From: Sneathiella sp.
Lineage (GTDB): Bacteria; Pseudomonadota; Alphaproteobacteria; Sneathiellales; Sneathiellaceae
Reading direction: 5' to 3'
Length of the DNA stretch: 19,923 bases
Assembly (NCBI GenBank): GCA_016765515.1
Contig: JAESPT010000439.1
Location: 1-19,923, forward strand
In this document: in pieces, positions 17,332-19,923 of the stretch
How positions within the stretch are numbered: the stretch's first letter is position 1
How the letters are laid out: each line of letters begins with the position of its first letter
Notes under the pieces: model-generated
What the model was told of the DNA's origin: nothing
What the model saw: the letters and a program-made list of their open reading frames with translations, nothing else
Database searches by the model: none
Translations under genes and position numbers: made by a program

Positions 17332-18276
17332 ATGAACAAGCCTACGAACAACCGGCCCGATAAAATTATTGCTGATGCCAGTAAGCAAAACTGGGTTGAT
17401 GCTTATGCGCCCGAAACTGTTCAGCCGTATTTCAAGCTCTCCCGTATTGATCGGCCCATTGGTACGTGGCTGTTGCTGTTTCCTGGTCTTTGGTCGATAG
17501 CACTTGCTGCACCTGCGGGAGCGTTTCCCGATGCCTGGCTTGTTCTGTTGTTTGCCATTGGTGCTTTTGTCATGCGCGGTGCAGGCTGCACGCTTAATGA
17601 TATAGTAGACCGCAAATATGACGGAATGGTGGAGCGCACAAAGAAGCGGCCAATCCCCAGCGGCCAGGTTACCGTTTTTAAAGCTTTTCTCTGGCTGGGA
17701 TTTCAATGCCTGATTGGATTGACTATCCTACTGCAATTCAATCTTAATGCGATCCTTGTCGGTGCCGCGAGTTTAATATTGGTTGCGATCTACCCCTTTG
17801 CAAAAAGGTTTACCTATTGGCCGCAGTTCTTTTTAGGCCTTGCCTTTAATTACGGCGCTCTTTTGGGCTGGGTGGCGGTAACCGGTAGCTTATCCCCCAT
17901 TGCCGTCATCGTATATTTGGGCGGGATCACCTGGACGCTGGGTTATGACACCATTTACGCCCATCAGGATAAAGAGGATGATGTCTTAATCGGCGTTAAA
18001 TCCACAGCTTTGAAATTGGGAGCAAAAACCGGCGATTGGCTGTTTGGGTTTTATCTGACGACTTTCATGGCCATCCTTATCGCCGGTTGGATGACGGACC
18101 TCTACGTTCCGTTCTATATTGGCATGGCTGGGGCTGCGACCCATCTGTTTTGGCAGGTCAAAGATCTGGATATTGACGATGCTGATCGGTGCCTGATGTT
18201 GTTCAAATCAAATAAAATATTCGGTGCAATCGTTCTGTTCGCTATTATTGCGGGCAAGTTCAACCTGCTCGCTTGA
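17332..18276 (+). CDS. ubiA: 4-hydroxybenzoate polyprenyltransferase
   Basis: This 314-residue polytopic membrane enzyme attaches the polyprenyl tail to 4-hydroxybenzoate in ubiquinone synthesis. The first Asp-rich motif is NDIVDRKYD (N89, D90, D93, D97) followed by VERTKKRPIPSG; the second is YDTIYAHQDKEDD. The leader NWVDAYAPETVQPYFKLSRIDRPIGTWLLL is typical of alphaproteobacterial UbiA. About eight to nine helices are expected. ATG at 17332 follows AGGTG six bases upstream. ubiD follows after 12 bases, with its ribosome site overlapping the ubiA stop, so the two are co-translated. Confidence 0.95.
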   Translation: MNKPTNNRPDKIIADASKQNWVDAYAPETVQPYFKLSRIDRPIGTWLLLFPGLWSIALAAPAGAFPDAWLVLLFAIGAFVMRGAGCTLNDIVDRKYDGMVERTKKRPIPSGQVTVFKAFLWLGFQCLIGLTILLQFNLNAILVGAASLILVAIYPFAKRFTYWPQFFLGLAFNYGALLGWVAVTGSLSPIAVIVYLGGITWTLGYDTIYAHQDKEDDVLIGVKSTALKLGAKTGDWLFGFYLTTFMAILIAGWMTDLYVPFYIGMAGAATHLFWQVKDLDIDDADRCLMLFKSNKIFGAIVLFAIIAGKFNLLA

Positions 18277-18288
18277 GGAAATACAGTT

Positions 18289-19797
18289 ATGTCATACGCG
18301 TCGCTTCGCGATTTCATGGATCTTCTGGAAAAAGAAGGAAAGCTGATACGGGTCAGCGAGCCGGTCTCCACCAATCTTGAGATGACGGAAATCCAGACAC
18401 GCCTTCTGGCTGAGGACGGTCCTGCTGTTCTTTTTGAGAACCCGATCACGGAAACAGGCGAGCCCGCCAAAATGCCGGTTCTGGTCAATTTATTCGGGAC
18501 GGTGGACCGGGTGGCAATGGGCATGAACAAAGAGCCCCACGAACTTCGTTCCGTCGGTGAAACGTTAGCGTTTCTCCGGCAACCGGAACCGCCGGAAGGT
18601 TTTCGCGAAGCCATGGGAATGTTACCGGTTTTAAAAACAGTAATGGCCATGCGCCCAAAAACTGTGCGCTCGGCCCCCTGTCAGGAAGTGGTTTTAACAG
18701 GGGAGGACATCAATCTTGACGATCTTCCTATTCAAACCTGCTGGCCCGGCGAGCCCGCGCCGCTGATCACCTGGCCGCTCGTTGTCACCAAAGGCCCGGG
18801 GAATGAGAAGAGTGATGATTTTAATCTCGGCATTTACCGGATGCAGAAGCTGAGCCGCAACAAGACCATCATGCGCTGGCTCAAGCACCGGGGCGGCGCT
18901 CAACATCATCAAAGATGGGCAAAAGAGAAAGCGGAGCCGCTGCCAGTGGCAGTTGTCATCGGAGCTGATCCAGGGACCATTTTGGCTGCAGTCACCCCAA
19001 TACCGGATAATTTATCGGAATATCAGTTTGCAGGCCTGTTGCGCGGACAAAAAGTGGAGCTGGTTGATTGCAAAACTATCCCGTTAAAAGTCCCGGCCAC
19101 AGCTGAGATCATCCTGGAAGGCCATGTCTCCTTAGATGAGTATGAAGACGAAGGGCCCTACGGCGATCATACGGGATACTATAATTCCGTTGAGCAGTTT
19201 CCAGTGTTTACAATCTCCGCCATTACGATGCGGAAAAAACCAATTTACCTATCGACATTTACCGGCCGCCCACCGGACGAACCCAGTGTTCTTGGTGAAG
19301 CTCTGAATGAATTGTTTATTCCCTTGATCCAACAGCAATTCCCGGAAATTGTCGATTTCTGGTTGCCTCCTGAAGGCTGCAGCTACCGTATCGCTGTGAT
19401 TTCCATAAAGAAGTCTTATGCGGGACATGCCAAGCGGATTATGATGGGGGCCTGGTCATATCTAAGGCAGTTTATGTATACAAAATTCATCATCATCGTT
19501 GATGACGACATAAATTGCAGAGACTGGAAGGACGTTATGTGGGCCGTCTCCACCCGCATGGATCCGGTCCGTGACATCACAACAATCGAGAACACGCCCA
19601 TTGACTACCTGGATTTTGCCTCTCCCGACTCAGGGCTTGGCGGAAAAATTGGTCTGGATGCAACCAATAAGCTACCACCCGAGACAAAACGGGAGTGGGG
19701 CAAAAAAATCCTGATGGATGAAGAGGTTGTTACAAAAGTCTCCGAAATCTGGGATCAACTTGGATTACCCGGCAGCGGAAAACCGATTTGGAAATGA
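18289..19797 (+). CDS. ubiD: UbiD family prenylated-FMN decarboxylase
   Basis: This 502-residue protein is the decarboxylase that removes the carboxyl group from 3-polyprenyl-4-hydroxybenzoate, the step after UbiA, using prenylated FMN. Family marks: the N-terminal [37 protein letters not shown], the region [19 protein letters not shown] containing catalytic acidic residues (here [18 protein letters not shown]), and [19 protein letters not shown]. The length matches E. coli UbiD. The flavin prenyltransferase UbiX that makes the cofactor is not in the window. AGGA nine bases before the ATG supports the start. Its stop overlaps the next gene as ATGA. Confidence 0.96.
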   Translation: MSYASLRDFMDLLEKEGKLIRVSEPVSTNLEMTEIQTRLLAEDGPAVLFENPITETGEPAKMPVLVNLFGTVDRVAMGMNKEPHELRSVGETLAFLRQPEPPEGFREAMGMLPVLKTVMAMRPKTVRSAPCQEVVLTGEDINLDDLPIQTCWPGEPAPLITWPLVVTKGPGNEKSDDFNLGIYRMQKLSRNKTIMRWLKHRGGAQHHQRWAKEKAEPLPVAVVIGADPGTILAAVTPIPDNLSEYQFAGLLRGQKVELVDCKTIPLKVPATAEIILEGHVSLDEYEDEGPYGDHTGYYNSVEQFPVFTISAITMRKKPIYLSTFTGRPPDEPSVLGEALNELFIPLIQQQFPEIVDFWLPPEGCSYRIAVISIKKSYAGHAKRIMMGAWSYLRQFMYTKFIIIVDDDINCRDWKDVMWAVSTRMDPVRDITTIENTPIDYLDFASPDSGLGGKIGLDATNKLPPETKREWGKKILMDEEVVTKVSEIWDQLGLPGSGKPIWK

Positions 19798-19923
19798 GTC
19801 TCATAACAGATCCGTTTTTCTACGCTGTCGCTATTCCGGCAATCATGATGGTCGGCATTTCCAAAGGGGGCTTTGCAGGCTCTCTTGGCATGCTGACGGT
19901 GCCGCTTTTTTCTCTGGCAATCC
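19794..19923 (+). CDS. TSUP (TauE/SafE) family permease, N-terminal fragment
   Basis: The last 130 bases open with ATG overlapping the ubiD stop (ATGA) and encode 43 residues before the window ends. The start [20 protein letters not shown], followed by [19 protein letters not shown], is the first helix and glycine-rich motif of TauE/SafE-family membrane permeases, which move sulfite, sulfonates or other organic anions. The substrate cannot be told. The overlap implies co-translation with ubiD. The gene continues beyond the right edge. Confidence 0.8.
   Translation, partial: MSLITDPFFYAVAIPAIMMVGISKGGFAGSLGMLTVPLFSLAI

Overview
This window looks like ordinary core chromosome of an alphaproteobacterium. 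The supporting evidence is the aa3-oxidase cluster order ctaC-ctaD-ctaB-coxF-ctaG-ctaE-DUF983-SURF1, a divergent tldD upstream of it, a thrC / M16 peptidase / RimJ-type GNAT block after it, and a plant-type gshA next to rsmE and a divergent ubiA. The lineage is inferred from protein families and gene order; the genus cannot be fixed from sequence alone. I saw no rRNA, tRNA, CRISPR array, insertion sequence or phage gene.

Layout from left to right. Bases 1-446 (minus) hold the N-terminal half of a secreted DsbD/ScsB-type alpha-domain protein cut by the window edge. It diverges from a YqgE/AlgH-family gene (587-1162, plus), whose 3' end overlaps the end of a convergent GNAT gene by 24 bp. From 12187 down to 1139 almost everything runs on the minus strand: oxidase subunit II (ctaC), subunit I (ctaD), heme O synthase (ctaB), a 41-residue membrane protein (CoxF-like), the Cu chaperone ctaG, subunit III (ctaE), a DUF983 zinc-ribbon membrane protein, SURF1, an M32 carboxypeptidase, threonine synthase, an M16 processing-type peptidase and the GNAT. 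The first eight genes make, metallate and heme-load one terminal oxidase: CtaB makes heme O, SURF1 aids heme a insertion, and CtaG delivers CuB.

A 472-bp AT-rich gap (12188-12659) separates ctaC from the divergent tldD. It carries a good sigma70-like promoter pointing at ctaC, with an FNR/FixK-like palindrome immediately upstream of its -35 box, plus a cluster of short AGTATT/AATACT repeats.

Right of the gap are tldD and, four bases later, a small exported monoheme cytochrome c resembling half of a MauG/di-heme peroxidase (plus strand). These converge on gshA and rsmE (minus). rsmE diverges from ubiA, ubiD and the start of a TSUP-family permease (plus). ubiA and ubiD encode consecutive prenylation and decarboxylation steps of ubiquinone synthesis, which supplies the quinone for the respiratory chain that the ctaCDE oxidase terminates.

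I found no convincing new multi-gene system. The best leads are the ctaC control region, the orphan half-peroxidase cytochrome, and several intergenic palindromes and hairpins.
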